IMG/VR virus record: IMGVR_UViG_3300044971_003665
Coordinates: 1 to 64,000 of that record
Strand: one strand, 5' to 3'
Length of the DNA: 64,000 nt
DNA from: a virus
Shown here: positions 49,760-59,561 of the stretch, one piece after another
Layout: each line of letters begins with the position of its first letter
Position numbering within the stretch: the first letter of the stretch is position 1
Made by a program: the position numbers and the translations under genes
Notes under the pieces: model-generated
What the model was told of the DNA's origin: nothing
The model's database searches: none
What the model saw: the letters and a program-made list of their open reading frames with translations, nothing else

Positions 49760-52700
49760 ACCCTTACGACCGCAACCCAATAGACTGGACTGGTTACGGA
49801 CCTACCGGCACCGGCGGAGCGCCGACGGCCGCGGAGCATCAGCAGCGGCAGCGCAACCTGCACATGACCGCGCAGATGGCGCGCGCCGCGGCGCTCACCG
49901 ACCCAGTCGCGCTGGCCGCAGCCGAGAGGATCGTGCGCCTCCAGCATGGCATGTCCGGCGCCGGCCCCGACCAGGTGCGTCGCGCAATGTTCCAGTCCAC
50001 ATCTGGGCAGATGGCGATGGATGCTGCCATGCTGATGCGCACCACCGGCATGATTGGCCAAGGGGATCCGATCACCGCAGCGGCCAACATTGCGCAAGGC
50101 GTGGCTGGCGGCGGCTTTGGTATGTCGATCGGCGGCACCGGACGATCCGGGGGCAGAGAATACGGGATCGGGCGCGTAGGCGGTTCCGGGGCCGTCGCTG
50201 AGCATGTCTCGGCGACGTTCATGAAGAAGATCATGAGCGACATGTATGGCGGCACCGGGGACACCAGCCGCATGCACGGCTTCAACTCGCAGGAAGTTTC
50301 CGGCGTGTTCAAGACGCTCGCACAGCGCGGCGGCATCGGACACGTCGCGCACCTGCAGCAGAACGCCGACCTGCAGACCCGGTTGTCTGCCGCGGCCGAC
50401 AACGCCGTGAGTCCCGACCTGCGGGCTGGGCTGGCCAAGCTCAGCGTCAACAAGGACCTCTCACCGGAAAAGCAGGCCGAAGAACTGCAGGCGATGGCAG
50501 ACGCCACAGGGGACAAAAAGCTGCAGAAAGAAGTCAAGGCGGTGATCAAGTCGCCCGACGCGCTCATCGGGAACAAGGACGAGGTCAGACGCGTCGGACA
50601 AGTCGTGAAGGACATCACTGCCGGACTGGCGGGACTCGCGGACGTCTACCAGGAGATGTCGGCGCCGGAGCTGCAGCAGAAGTTGGAGTCCATCTCCGGC
50701 ATGAAAATTACCAACCGAGAGCAGGCGGCGCAAGCATCCGCCCAGGTGGCGCAACTGCGCGGCGCAGCAGTGATCAGCGGCATGGATCCTCGTGCGTTCA
50801 TGGACTGGTCTAGCGACATGCAGGCGTCCATGCGCGGGCAAGTGGCTGGCGTCATCGGAGCGGACGGGCGGCACAGCTCGTTGGTCACCGGAATAAACGC
50901 GAACATCCACAACCAGATCATGGGCGACTCGGCCATCGCCTACCAGCAGTCCAACCGTGCTGTGATGCTGGGCAGATCGCTCGGCGTGGATATGGCCGAC
51001 TCGCAGACCTTCGAGGAAATTTACGAAGACAAGAAGGAGGGCCGCTTGCAATACCTGGACAAGTATCAGGGGATGACTATGGCCAGGGGCGGGATGGACA
51101 ATCTGTCTGGAGCGAGACGCAAGGACGCCGAGGATCTGCTGCAGCAATTCGACAGCGAAAAGGACCCAGGGACGCGCTACAATCTGGAGCAGCAGATGCG
51201 AAGCCTGCTGGCATCAGCCGCCGGACGTCCCGGGAATGAAGCGGGCTTCGATGAGCTGACATCCTCGCTCACCGGGAAACGCATGCTGGCGAAGGCATAC
51301 AAGGACCCTGCGAAAGCTCGCGCCATGGAAAAACAGGCAGCCGCGGAACGGTTGGATGCCATCGACACAGATATGCTGACCAATTACCTGGAGGGCAGCG
51401 GAGTAAAAGACGCGGACGCCGTCAGCGAGACCATGTTGAAGAACCTGGGGACCGGCGGGTTGGGGCAGATGCTGAACCTGTCCAAGCAGACCGCCAGAAT
51501 CGGCCCGGACGGAAAGCCGTCCAAAACGGATCTGATCACCGGGGCGGACCGTGCGAGTATGCAGCGCGACGTCCTGAAGAAGGCCGGCGTGACTGGCGCC
51601 GCGGCGGATAAGTTCATGAGCCAGTTCTTCGACAAGAACGGGCAGGTGAAGGACGAGAAGGCATTCGGCCAGGCCGTGAGCATGCTGAACGACGCCAACT
51701 ACGAGCCCGGCATGTCCGTATTTGAGCAGGCCGAGTCGGGACAGAACAGACTCGAAATGCTTGGAGCGGCGTCCTCCCGTCGGCGGCTCTCTGCTGCAGA
51801 TGGCGGCATCTCGTTCAACAGCATCGCGACGGCGCTTGCGACTGGGGGCATGAAGGGCGGCGTCAGCGATCCCGAATCGATGGTGCTGATGCTCGAAGCC
51901 ATGAAAAAAGAAGGCATAAAGATGCCGCAAGTGCTGGACAAGGACGGCAAGCTCGTCGCTGCGGATTCGCAATACGAGACCGGCATTGATTTCAGCAATG
52001 GACTGACCGAAAAAGGAATGGCGCAGCTGTCCAAGGTGCACGGCAAGGAGATCGATATTTCCAAGGCGATGGGGTTTGAGAATATGAAGGATCTGATGGC
52101 TGCCACCGTGACGGATAAGAATCTGCGGGCCGACGCCATCAAGCTGATGCAGACAGACAAAAAATACCTGGGGATGAATCTGACTGGTGATCCTACGCTG
52201 GGGCTCGACGCGGACGGCAGGGGCGGAATGACAGCCATAACGGATTCTGCCAAGGAGTCCGGCGCCGCAGAGCTCAACAAGATTGGGCAGCGTCAGGGCG
52301 CCGCAAAAATGCTCGCTCAGGCCATGGGTCTGGACGACGACTTGCAGACTTCCCTCATGACATCAATCGCGAAAGGCGAAGCGCCGAATTTGTCAGCGTT
52401 TGAGGCGGTCAACTTCAAACCGGGCGGGTGGTTCAGCGGGAAGAAGGCCGAGTTTGAAGGCGGCGGACTCCACAATATGATGACGATGACCAAGCGGATC
52501 GGTATGGCCACCAAAGATGAAATGAAAGCACTTGGACATCTGAACGAGGGCGGGGAGATGGTCAACAAGATCGACGCGCAGCTGAAGCAACTCCAGAAGG
52601 CAGAAGATGCCGGGAAGACGACCTTCGATCTCAAGGATGATAAAGGTAAGCCTCACGACGTGCTCATCGCTGACGCAAAAAGGCAGCTGGAGGCTGCCAA

Positions 52701-52812
52701 GCGCAAATTCATGAATCAGGCTGTCGAGGAAAACGGCGGCACAACCACGACGCAGATTGTCGTAAACGGCAACATCTTGGTAACCGGCAACGTCGAAAAA
52801 AGTCCCAAATAA
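49756..52812 (+). CDS. Tail tape measure protein
   Basis: 1018 residues from a TTG at 49756 (TTGA overlap). Long, almost fully helical, with Ala, Gln, Met, Lys, Asp and Gly enriched. Segments such as EKQAEELQAMADATGDKKLQ and ANIAQGVAGGGFGMSIGGTG alternate between coils and Gly-rich loops. It follows the frameshifted chaperone pair, the usual place of the tape measure. The C-terminus (TTTTQIVVNGNILVTGNVEK) is beta-like. Length should set the tail length; 1018 residues suggests a tail of roughly 150 nm by the usual 1.5 Angstrom per residue rule. Confidence 0.7.
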   Translation: MNPYDRNPIDWTGYGPTGTGGAPTAAEHQQRQRNLHMTAQMARAAALTDPVALAAAERIVRLQHGMSGAGPDQVRRAMFQSTSGQMAMDAAMLMRTTGMIGQGDPITAAANIAQGVAGGGFGMSIGGTGRSGGREYGIGRVGGSGAVAEHVSATFMKKIMSDMYGGTGDTSRMHGFNSQEVSGVFKTLAQRGGIGHVAHLQQNADLQTRLSAAADNAVSPDLRAGLAKLSVNKDLSPEKQAEELQAMADATGDKKLQKEVKAVIKSPDALIGNKDEVRRVGQVVKDITAGLAGLADVYQEMSAPELQQKLESISGMKITNREQAAQASAQVAQLRGAAVISGMDPRAFMDWSSDMQASMRGQVAGVIGADGRHSSLVTGINANIHNQIMGDSAIAYQQSNRAVMLGRSLGVDMADSQTFEEIYEDKKEGRLQYLDKYQGMTMARGGMDNLSGARRKDAEDLLQQFDSEKDPGTRYNLEQQMRSLLASAAGRPGNEAGFDELTSSLTGKRMLAKAYKDPAKARAMEKQAAAERLDAIDTDMLTNYLEGSGVKDADAVSETMLKNLGTGGLGQMLNLSKQTARIGPDGKPSKTDLITGADRASMQRDVLKKAGVTGAAADKFMSQFFDKNGQVKDEKAFGQAVSMLNDANYEPGMSVFEQAESGQNRLEMLGAASSRRRLSAADGGISFNSIATALATGGMKGGVSDPESMVLMLEAMKKEGIKMPQVLDKDGKLVAADSQYETGIDFSNGLTEKGMAQLSKVHGKEIDISKAMGFENMKDLMAATVTDKNLRADAIKLMQTDKKYLGMNLTGDPTLGLDADGRGGMTAITDSAKESGAAELNKIGQRQGAAKMLAQAMGLDDDLQTSLMTSIAKGEAPNLSAFEAVNFKPGGWFSGKKAEFEGGGLHNMMTMTKRIGMATKDEMKALGHLNEGGEMVNKIDAQLKQLQKAEDAGKTTFDLKDDKGKPHDVLIADAKRQLEAAKRKFMNQAVEENGGTTTTQIVVNGNILVTGNVEKSPK

Positions 52813-52816
52813 AATC

Positions 52817-53350
52817 ATGGCACTACTCACCGGATCTCTTCAAATCGGAAGTCTGCAAGGCGCGTCGTTGCTCACCGGGAACGCGTTCACGGGAGGTTCA
52901 TCCTCGACGACGCTGGCAGACTGCAAGGGGTGGGTCCACGCGTTCGATGGACCGTCCAACGGGTTCTACAGGCTGGACCCGAAGATCGACGACGCCCCCG
53001 GTTCCAGGGCTCTGGTGCTGGGAGTACCGCTGAACTTCGTGGAGATCGTGCAGCCGACGACCACGCTGGACGACAAGCGCGTGCTCTATCTCTTCGGGAC
53101 GGCCTGGAACGACGTTTCCGTGGCTGGTATCCTGCTGCTCGGTAACACCAGCACCCGCGGCCTGCAGCTGACGAAACTGCTGCAGTGGTATGATAAGAAT
53201 CGAGTCAGCAAGAAGCGGGGGCCGGTGAGAGTTTCGCTTGGAACCTCGGCCATCGACGCCTATGTAGTCGGTCTGCGTCTGGAGACGGCCGAACCAAGGG
53301 TCAACACTCAGATGTTTTCCATCCAGATGGTCACCGCCGACGTCGCATGA
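52817..53350 (+). CDS. Baseplate or tube-related protein
   Basis: 177 residues directly after the tape measure. A Ser/Thr/Gly-rich start (ALLTGSLQIGSLQGASLLTG) is followed by a compact beta domain: FYRLDPKIDDAPGSRALVLG, DDKRVLYLFGTAWNDVSVAG, KRGPVRVSLGTSAIDAYVVG. The last parts resemble tube-like baseplate initiator proteins. ATGA-type overlap with the next gene. The function is inferred from position. Confidence 0.45.
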   Translation: MALLTGSLQIGSLQGASLLTGNAFTGGSSSTTLADCKGWVHAFDGPSNGFYRLDPKIDDAPGSRALVLGVPLNFVEIVQPTTTLDDKRVLYLFGTAWNDVSVAGILLLGNTSTRGLQLTKLLQWYDKNRVSKKRGPVRVSLGTSAIDAYVVGLRLETAEPRVNTQMFSIQMVTADVA

Positions 53351-54252
53351 GCGCGCTACCCAACATCAACATTCGTTCCAATTTTTTCCTGTGGTTGCTC
53401 ACCGGACGCTCGACCGGCTTTGCCAATTCGGCGCTGAACACGTCGATCAACTACGTCGTGAACTCGACGCCGGCTGAGGTGACCTACGCGCGCCGCTTCC
53501 TGAAGCTGGACACGCTGGGTGACGACTTCAACGCGCTGTCGGTTTACGCCGCGTCGCTGATGTCCAAGGCCATGCTGCGCGAGATGCCGCGCGACGTCGC
53601 CGCGGTATTCGTGCCGGGACTGCTCGCGCTGCGCAAGATCGTTACCTCGGCCCCGATGCTCGGACGTTCGGACCGCGCGGATGGCTACGTCGACGGCTCG
53701 GTCGCCGGCGCGCGCGGATTCAACAGCCTCTCCATCACCCGGACGTCAGACACTGCTGTGGATATCCAGACCAGCAACGGCATCCGTGCGACATCTTCGG
53801 CGACGCTGACCAGCTTGGACGGCGGCGACTTCCGCTTGAGCGTCGCCGCCGCGCCGCTATACGGAATTTTCGCAGACTTCCAGGTGACGCAGTGGACATC
53901 GGACGACTCCGTGTCGGTGAGCCTGGCGCCGACCCGCTATCCGTTTGTCGACACCGCGGAGCGACTTCGCAAGGACCGCGCCATGGTGTTGCTGATGAAC
54001 AGCGAAGGCACGCTGGCCGCTTTTGAATCTTCGCCTGCAAATCCAGCCATGAGGGTAGGGATGGCTGGCCTGGCGATTATCCGCCGGATGCTCAAGTGGA
54101 CTGCCGAAGAACAGGCGGGATACAGCGTGTCTGCGAACGACAGCGTCGACGCGCGCGAGCCGTTGGACACGTTCTACACGATCGCTCCGGGGCTCGTCGG
54201 GATGACCGAGGCGCCAGTCGATCCTGATTCACCCATCGGATTCCATGTCTAA
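53347..54252 (+). CDS. Baseplate protein, unknown
   Basis: 301 residues with 4-base overlap. Beta-rich with an N-terminal hydrophobic patch (NIRSNFFLWLLTGRSTGFAN), and an extended middle (LTSLDGGDFRLSVAAAPLYG, DDSVSVSLAPTRYPFVDTA). The end (FYTIAPGLVGMTEAPVDPDS) is Pro-rich. It lies between two presumed baseplate genes. Not recognised. Confidence 0.45.
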   Translation: MSALPNINIRSNFFLWLLTGRSTGFANSALNTSINYVVNSTPAEVTYARRFLKLDTLGDDFNALSVYAASLMSKAMLREMPRDVAAVFVPGLLALRKIVTSAPMLGRSDRADGYVDGSVAGARGFNSLSITRTSDTAVDIQTSNGIRATSSATLTSLDGGDFRLSVAAAPLYGIFADFQVTQWTSDDSVSVSLAPTRYPFVDTAERLRKDRAMVLLMNSEGTLAAFESSPANPAMRVGMAGLAIIRRMLKWTAEEQAGYSVSANDSVDAREPLDTFYTIAPGLVGMTEAPVDPDSPIGFHV

Positions 54253-55726
54253 GGCGACCACGGCGAAAATTTCGGCAAGCATCAACGGGGACAACGTGTC
54301 CCCCGAGGGACTACTTTTCGAGATCGACGTGAACAGCTTTCCGATGGTCAGCGCGAACGTCGCCGAGACCTCCGGAAAGGTATCCGTCAAGACGCCGATA
54401 GCGCCGGAGGTCATCGCGCGCATCGGCAAGCTGCAGACAGCACGTCTGGCTGGTCGGACCACGCCGGACTTCGAGGTGTTCGCCGAAGACGGCATCGGCG
54501 GCTCCGTCAACTACTCGGGCTTTATTTCGTCCCCGATCTTGGAGCTGACGAAAGTCAGCACGTCTGAAAAGCTCGCGACTGTCGGACAGGCGGCGCTGCT
54601 GGATGCCATGGACCTGAGCATCTACGGAACCGGGCTGTATGCCGCCCAGACGCCGGGCGCTCCGCGTGTAGAATCCGGACCATTGCTGAAGCCTGTTCCG
54701 GCAGCGAGAAATGGGGACGCGCCGGGGACCATACTGGCGATCACGGACCTTCTCGTCTCGAACTACGCGGCGACCATCGCCAGCATTCAGCATCGCGCGA
54801 TGGAGAGGCAGCAGATCGTCAGGCAGCACAGCATCAACACGAACGGACCGCTCAGGATGTGGCGGCAGATGCTCACAGACAGCGACGTCAAGTTCCAGAG
54901 CTGGGAGGCCGCTTTCAAGGCGCACGGCGAAATTGCCAAGCATCTCTCGAAGAGCGTGCATGACGTGCTGATCGCCCTCATGCCCGGGTTCTGGAACAAG
55001 GTCCGCGCGCTCATGTCCAGCTTTCAGATGTATTACGTGCCGTCGTTCGCAGGCTTCGGGCACTTCGAACGCGTGGACAAAAAAGTGGCTGACACGACCG
55101 ACGTCATGGAAGTCAGCGTGTCGGGTTTCAGCGTGTCGGACGGCAGCGCACGCATCCTCCAACCTGGCGGGGTGGTCATGTATGCCATGGCGCCGGAGTG
55201 GGCGCGAAAAGAGAAAGGAGGCCGGACTCCGTCTGCGGTCGCTTTTGCGCCTGATCCTCTTCTCCAGGGCTTCATCCAGCACGAAGCAGTTCCGTTCTGG
55301 TTGTTGCGCGGCGGCGGCGTCCCTATCTTCGGTAGCGAAATGGACGGCAAGAAAGATCCAGGCGCCAAGGTGAATCTGAGCCTCGCACAGCGCGCGAAGG
55401 CCGCGGTCGCCGCCGCGGCGCAGAAGAACAAAGTCGATGCGGCGTCGTCTCGCGTCATGACTGAGATGTGCGAGCTCATGTTCAAGGAACTGCAGCTTGC
55501 ACACTCATCTGTCGGTATGACGATTCCGCTGGATTTCAACCTGACCAAGTATCTAGGTAAGCGCGTGATACTTCGAATTCGAGGAGCTGACGACGAAAAG
55601 CCGGGAGCAAAGAAAACCGAATTCACGGCGTTCGTGCAGGGCTTTACGCACAGCGTGGACTTGCGCGCCGGCAAGCAAATGAACTCGTTCACGCAGGTGC
55701 GTCTGAGCCACGCAAAGTTCAGCTGA
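54245..55726 (+). CDS. Baseplate hub protein candidate (gp27/gpD-like)
   Basis: 493 residues, starting 8 bases before the previous stop. The N-terminus has hub-like beta structure (NGDNVSPEGLLFEIDVNSFP, SGKVSVKTPIAPEVI), the middle is helical (AAFKAHGEIAKHLSKSVHDV) and the C-terminus is a strand-rich domain ending HSVDLRAGKQMNSFTQVRLS, as in late-control D/gp27-type hubs. The tape measure, spike and this gene are all in one tail block, which supports a hub role. Confidence 0.5.
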   Translation: MSKATTAKISASINGDNVSPEGLLFEIDVNSFPMVSANVAETSGKVSVKTPIAPEVIARIGKLQTARLAGRTTPDFEVFAEDGIGGSVNYSGFISSPILELTKVSTSEKLATVGQAALLDAMDLSIYGTGLYAAQTPGAPRVESGPLLKPVPAARNGDAPGTILAITDLLVSNYAATIASIQHRAMERQQIVRQHSINTNGPLRMWRQMLTDSDVKFQSWEAAFKAHGEIAKHLSKSVHDVLIALMPGFWNKVRALMSSFQMYYVPSFAGFGHFERVDKKVADTTDVMEVSVSGFSVSDGSARILQPGGVVMYAMAPEWARKEKGGRTPSAVAFAPDPLLQGFIQHEAVPFWLLRGGGVPIFGSEMDGKKDPGAKVNLSLAQRAKAAVAAAAQKNKVDAASSRVMTEMCELMFKELQLAHSSVGMTIPLDFNLTKYLGKRVILRIRGADDEKPGAKKTEFTAFVQGFTHSVDLRAGKQMNSFTQVRLSHAKFS

Positions 55727-55727
55727 T

Positions 55728-58700
55728 ATGCCACTGGAACCCGAGGACACTTCAGCATCGAGCGCCGCCCGTCTGTTCGCAGAGCGGGCACGGGTCCGCG
55801 GCGCGACGCCTTGCGCAGCGGACGTCGTCACACTCACCCCGGACACGACTCCGGCGGCGCCAGCCGGCAAGTGCGACGAGCCGGAGGCGACGCCGAAGGC
55901 TGTATTCAGCCCGCCGAACCTGCCGCCTGCTGTGCCTGCAGATCCTGATCTGCTGCCGGATGCGATTATTATCTACAGCCAGGAAGCCACAGCGCTGTGC
56001 GCAGAGGGACAGGTCGAGCTGAGCGGGGCCGCGTATCCGTTTGTCGTGGACGCCGGCGCTGCGGTTCAGGAGGTGTTCCTGGATGACATCATGCTGCCGC
56101 CGCCCGACGATCTCGTGCCTGCGATCGCGCAGTCCGAATTGTTCCGGCTGGCAACATACAGCGAGGCTCTGCAGGCCTACGTGACGGCAAATCTGATCGA
56201 CTCGATCAACGGCACCGGCGGCGCGACCCTCGGGGATTTCGACGACGGACTGGTCGCCCTCGTCGGAGTGCCGCTGCTGCTCGCCACGAAAATCCGGGAG
56301 GCGCTGGTAATTGCGCAAGGCGTGGCTGACGACATCGCCCAGGCGACTGCTGAAGCAAGCATCGTGTGCGGATGGAGGAACCGTGAGATGTGGGTCGTGT
56401 GCGACACCGAGGATCCCGGCTACGCGATTCTCTACGCCGAGCCGGGCGATGAGTTTGAGTATGTGGCTGCGGGAGTGCATCAGTCCACGGTCAGCCAGGT
56501 AGACGCGGACAATCTGGCTGCCATTTACGCTGCCTTTGATCTGCAATGTCTGGTCGGCAACACGGAGCAGACGGCGACCTGCGGCACCGAGGAGATACTC
56601 GACGAGACGACGCTGATCGACTGGCCGACCGAGTGGCCACTTCCGAACATCGATCCAACAACGAGCGACATGCAGACGCTGGCCGGGGCCATCGGCACCG
56701 CGGGTGGCGAGAACAGTCCGGACGCGTGGCAGTCGTTCGAGTTCGACTTGGTATCGATCGCGTTGAACGACCTGAACGGGCAGGAGTTCAAATTGCGGTC
56801 TCAGGTCGGGAGTAACCTGCTGCGCGTCCTGCGCACGACCGCCGTCACGCCGGCGAACACGCCGACCGCCGCGGCGCGCACGCAGGACGAAGCGAATGCC
56901 ATCGCCTACAACTTGGCCGCGGCGCGACTCGACTGCTTTTTTCCGAACCGTCCGCGGGTCATCTCGTGCATGACGGAGACTTACGGCAACGCGGCCGTGG
57001 CGCTGCGTGCCGCTGCAGTGATACCCGAGCGCGAGAACGACGAAGACGGAAGGCAGGCGATGTATGAGGAGCTGCGCGGCGGAGACCCGGTCGACTTCGG
57101 CGGGCCGGCCTACGAGCGCTGCAACAAAGGATTGCAGGATCTGGGGGATGCGACGGAATCGCTCGACGTGAACCCCGCGTTCGAGGTGTGGGTTTGGCCT
57201 GGTCTTTTCGTAGGCAGCACCGAGGCGGAGGCCGACGCGCAGGCCGCGCTGCATGGCGCTGGTTTTCTGGCGTGCAGCTGGATTTCGCCGAAGCACCAGT
57301 GCGCGTGCTCCGTGGATGAACAGGGCGACGCCGAGCAGACTTACGGGCTGCTGTCCCAGCAGGGCGGCGCCGTGTCGGATGTCGACATCTCCGGCAAATA
57401 CCAAACGGACCCCGATGACGCGCAGTCGATTCTGGATGCGCCTGGCGGAAGTCCGCTGGCCGTCAAGCTGGACCTGACGCGGTCCGTCCACACGAACGTG
57501 CTTCCGCGCGGACTCATCAGCAGCCTGGAGTATCCGAACGTCGCGAACGGTTACGAGGGAGATTTTCAGTGGCCGGATCTCGCAACGCTGTGTCAGTCCG
57601 CGCTGTCGTGCATGTTCGTCGCGTGCAAGATGGCCTGCTGCGAGCCGCGTCCGGATGATCGTCCGAACCTGATCAACGAGGCGCCGAACTTCGCTTCCAC
57701 GACCGCCTCTTATCTGGCCGGCACGCAATCGAATCAGACGCAGCACGAACTGTTCATGGATCAGTGGTTCCTCGAATTGAGCACGCGGTCCATCGACGCG
57801 TGCGCGCTGTCAGGCGGCACCATCGTGTTCTCGCCGGATCAGTTTGATGACTGCGAGCTGACGGTGCTCGGTGACAACGTGATCGACCCTGACGGAGACA
57901 TGGGCACAGCTGCGGCCATCGTGCATCCAGGTCCGAACGACGGGCACGGCCCAGGCATGCCCGCCAGGTTCAAATACGGCGGACTGTTGAAGTGGGGGCA
58001 GCAGTGGGCGGAACCCGCTTCGGACGGCGTCCAGGAAGATCCGGACACGCTCTGGCTGCCTGGGACAGTGAAGGCCTGCCACAAAGCGGCGGAGGGCGAC
58101 ACTGTGGCTGCGCCTGACCCGTGGGGATTCTATCACTGCGCGGAGGGAGTCGCGGAATCCTTCGATCCGCACGGACTGGCGGAGCAGGCCAGGAACGCCG
58201 CGGTAGGCCAGCTGGACTGCACACACATCGCGTGGCCGCGTCACATCGTAACCTGCGCGCAGCCCAACCAGAAACCGTGGGGAGGCAGCGCCGCTCTGGA
58301 TGTCATCACGGAAGGTGCGACGACTGGGGATGCCGATCAGACGCTGGAGACGATGCTGCTGACGCTGCTGGAATGCCGCGACACGCACAACTTCATGCTG
58401 ACGTTCACGGACAACCTCCTCTCGTTGCCGGGGCCAGCGATGGCTGTCGTCGGCAAGTCGGAGACGGAGTGTCATCCGCTGGGGCTCAGCCAGGCCACGC
58501 TCTACGATCCCGATGGCATCACACCGGCGAAAGTCACGGACCGGGCGATTGCGGCCGGCGGTGGCCACGTCGTCGTTTACGCGGTGTGCACTCCCGACGG
58601 ATCGTTTACCAGCGGCTCAGGCGGGTCCGGCGCGAAGAAATTGATCCTGACCGTCTCCGCAGATCCCGGCGTGACTTACGAGAGCATTCGCGGCGCCAAC

Positions 58701-59561
58701 CAGAAGGGACGCCTCGGCATCGAAAAGGGCACTGATTTCGTGGGAACGCTGCGGCAAACCGGCGTGGCAGAGGTGTATTACATCGGGTCGTATCATGTCA
58801 CGGACATGGGCGCTGGAAAATGGCGCAGCATCACAAGCCAGGCTCACTCTGGTCCGATCATCCTGCACGACACATGCTGCCCTGATGGCAGCAGCAGCGA
58901 CTCCGGCAGCGGCGACTCTGGTAGCGACTCCGGCAGCGGCGACTCTGGTAGCGGCGTGGGCAGCGGCGACTCTGGCAGCGACTCCGGCGGCGGCGACTCT
59001 GGCAGCGACTCCGGCGGCGGCGACTCTGGTAGCGGCGGAGGGAGCGGCGTCGGCTCTGGTGGTGGTGGCAGCACTGGCGGCAGCGGCAGCGGCTCTGGTG
59101 GTGGTGGCAGCACTGGCGGCAGCGGCTCGGACAAATCCACCGCCATCGTGCCGATGCCGTGGCACGCCAAGAAGTTTGGTGCGCTGTTCACCATGGAGAG
59201 TAACGAGGTGCTCTTCGAGTTCGTGCTGCGGGACATCCCCCTGACTGGTCGCCGCACGAGATACGAACTGGACCACCGGTATCGTTTCGTGTGCGAGCCG
59301 AACAGCCTCGTAGTCGCTGGACAGCCCAATCCTGATGTCCCGGCGAACATGTCTGCGAGAATCGAAGGAGCTTATCTGGTGATTGAGGCGGAGCCGACTG
59401 CGTGCTGGTGGAAGCCGTGGCACAAAAAGTTACCCAGCAAAGTGACATTGAAGCTGACAGGCGTTCGCCGCGGATTCGCCGGGATGAACATGCCCGAGCG
59501 CAGCGTGGCTCAGTTTAACGCCAACGAAAACTTCCTGAACTCCATCTACCCTCCTGAATGA
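55728..59561 (+). CDS. Large tail or baseplate protein with repeated Cys-pair modules
   Basis: 1277 residues. At least five modules share a pattern of two Cys about 10-13 residues apart: ASIVCGWRNREMWVVC, LQCLVGNTEQTATC, RLDCFFPNRPRVISC, LACSWISPKHQCAC and QLDCTHIAWPRHIVTC. They are separated by 45-260 residues. Residues about 1055-1135 are a Ser/Gly/Asp low-complexity linker (SGSGDSGSD units), followed by a C-terminal domain (WHAKKFGALFTMESNEVLFE). Probably a baseplate wedge or fibre-attachment protein. The Cys pairs suggest disulphides or metal sites on an external protein. It overlaps the next gene by 4 bases. Confidence 0.5.
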   Translation: MPLEPEDTSASSAARLFAERARVRGATPCAADVVTLTPDTTPAAPAGKCDEPEATPKAVFSPPNLPPAVPADPDLLPDAIIIYSQEATALCAEGQVELSGAAYPFVVDAGAAVQEVFLDDIMLPPPDDLVPAIAQSELFRLATYSEALQAYVTANLIDSINGTGGATLGDFDDGLVALVGVPLLLATKIREALVIAQGVADDIAQATAEASIVCGWRNREMWVVCDTEDPGYAILYAEPGDEFEYVAAGVHQSTVSQVDADNLAAIYAAFDLQCLVGNTEQTATCGTEEILDETTLIDWPTEWPLPNIDPTTSDMQTLAGAIGTAGGENSPDAWQSFEFDLVSIALNDLNGQEFKLRSQVGSNLLRVLRTTAVTPANTPTAAARTQDEANAIAYNLAAARLDCFFPNRPRVISCMTETYGNAAVALRAAAVIPERENDEDGRQAMYEELRGGDPVDFGGPAYERCNKGLQDLGDATESLDVNPAFEVWVWPGLFVGSTEAEADAQAALHGAGFLACSWISPKHQCACSVDEQGDAEQTYGLLSQQGGAVSDVDISGKYQTDPDDAQSILDAPGGSPLAVKLDLTRSVHTNVLPRGLISSLEYPNVANGYEGDFQWPDLATLCQSALSCMFVACKMACCEPRPDDRPNLINEAPNFASTTASYLAGTQSNQTQHELFMDQWFLELSTRSIDACALSGGTIVFSPDQFDDCELTVLGDNVIDPDGDMGTAAAIVHPGPNDGHGPGMPARFKYGGLLKWGQQWAEPASDGVQEDPDTLWLPGTVKACHKAAEGDTVAAPDPWGFYHCAEGVAESFDPHGLAEQARNAAVGQLDCTHIAWPRHIVTCAQPNQKPWGGSAALDVITEGATTGDADQTLETMLLTLLECRDTHNFMLTFTDNLLSLPGPAMAVVGKSETECHPLGLSQATLYDPDGITPAKVTDRAIAAGGGHVVVYAVCTPDGSFTSGSGGSGAKKLILTVSADPGVTYESIRGANQKGRLGIEKGTDFVGTLRQTGVAEVYYIGSYHVTDMGAGKWRSITSQAHSGPIILHDTCCPDGSSSDSGSGDSGSDSGSGDSGSGVGSGDSGSDSGGGDSGSDSGGGDSGSGGGSGVGSGGGGSTGGSGSGSGGGGSTGGSGSDKSTAIVPMPWHAKKFGALFTMESNEVLFEFVLRDIPLTGRRTRYELDHRYRFVCEPNSLVVAGQPNPDVPANMSARIEGAYLVIEAEPTACWWKPWHKKLPSKVTLKLTGVRRGFAGMNMPERSVAQFNANENFLNSIYPPE
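58890..59130 (+). repeat. Low-complexity Ser/Gly/Asp coding repeat
   Basis: Units coding for SGSGDSGSD, later SGGGSTGGS, repeat about 240 bases inside the large tail gene, with GGCAGCGGCGACTCT-type DNA. The sequence is likely to vary in length by slippage. Confidence 0.85.

Noticed and set aside
55752-57746. 664-codon minus-strand open frame opposite the Cys-module tail protein
   Set aside because: Antisense shadow; the sense frame continues for 1277 codons with repeated modules and overlaps at both ends.
58890-59130. Possible recombination or origin repeat
   Set aside because: It is a coding Ser/Gly/Asp repeat within an intact gene.
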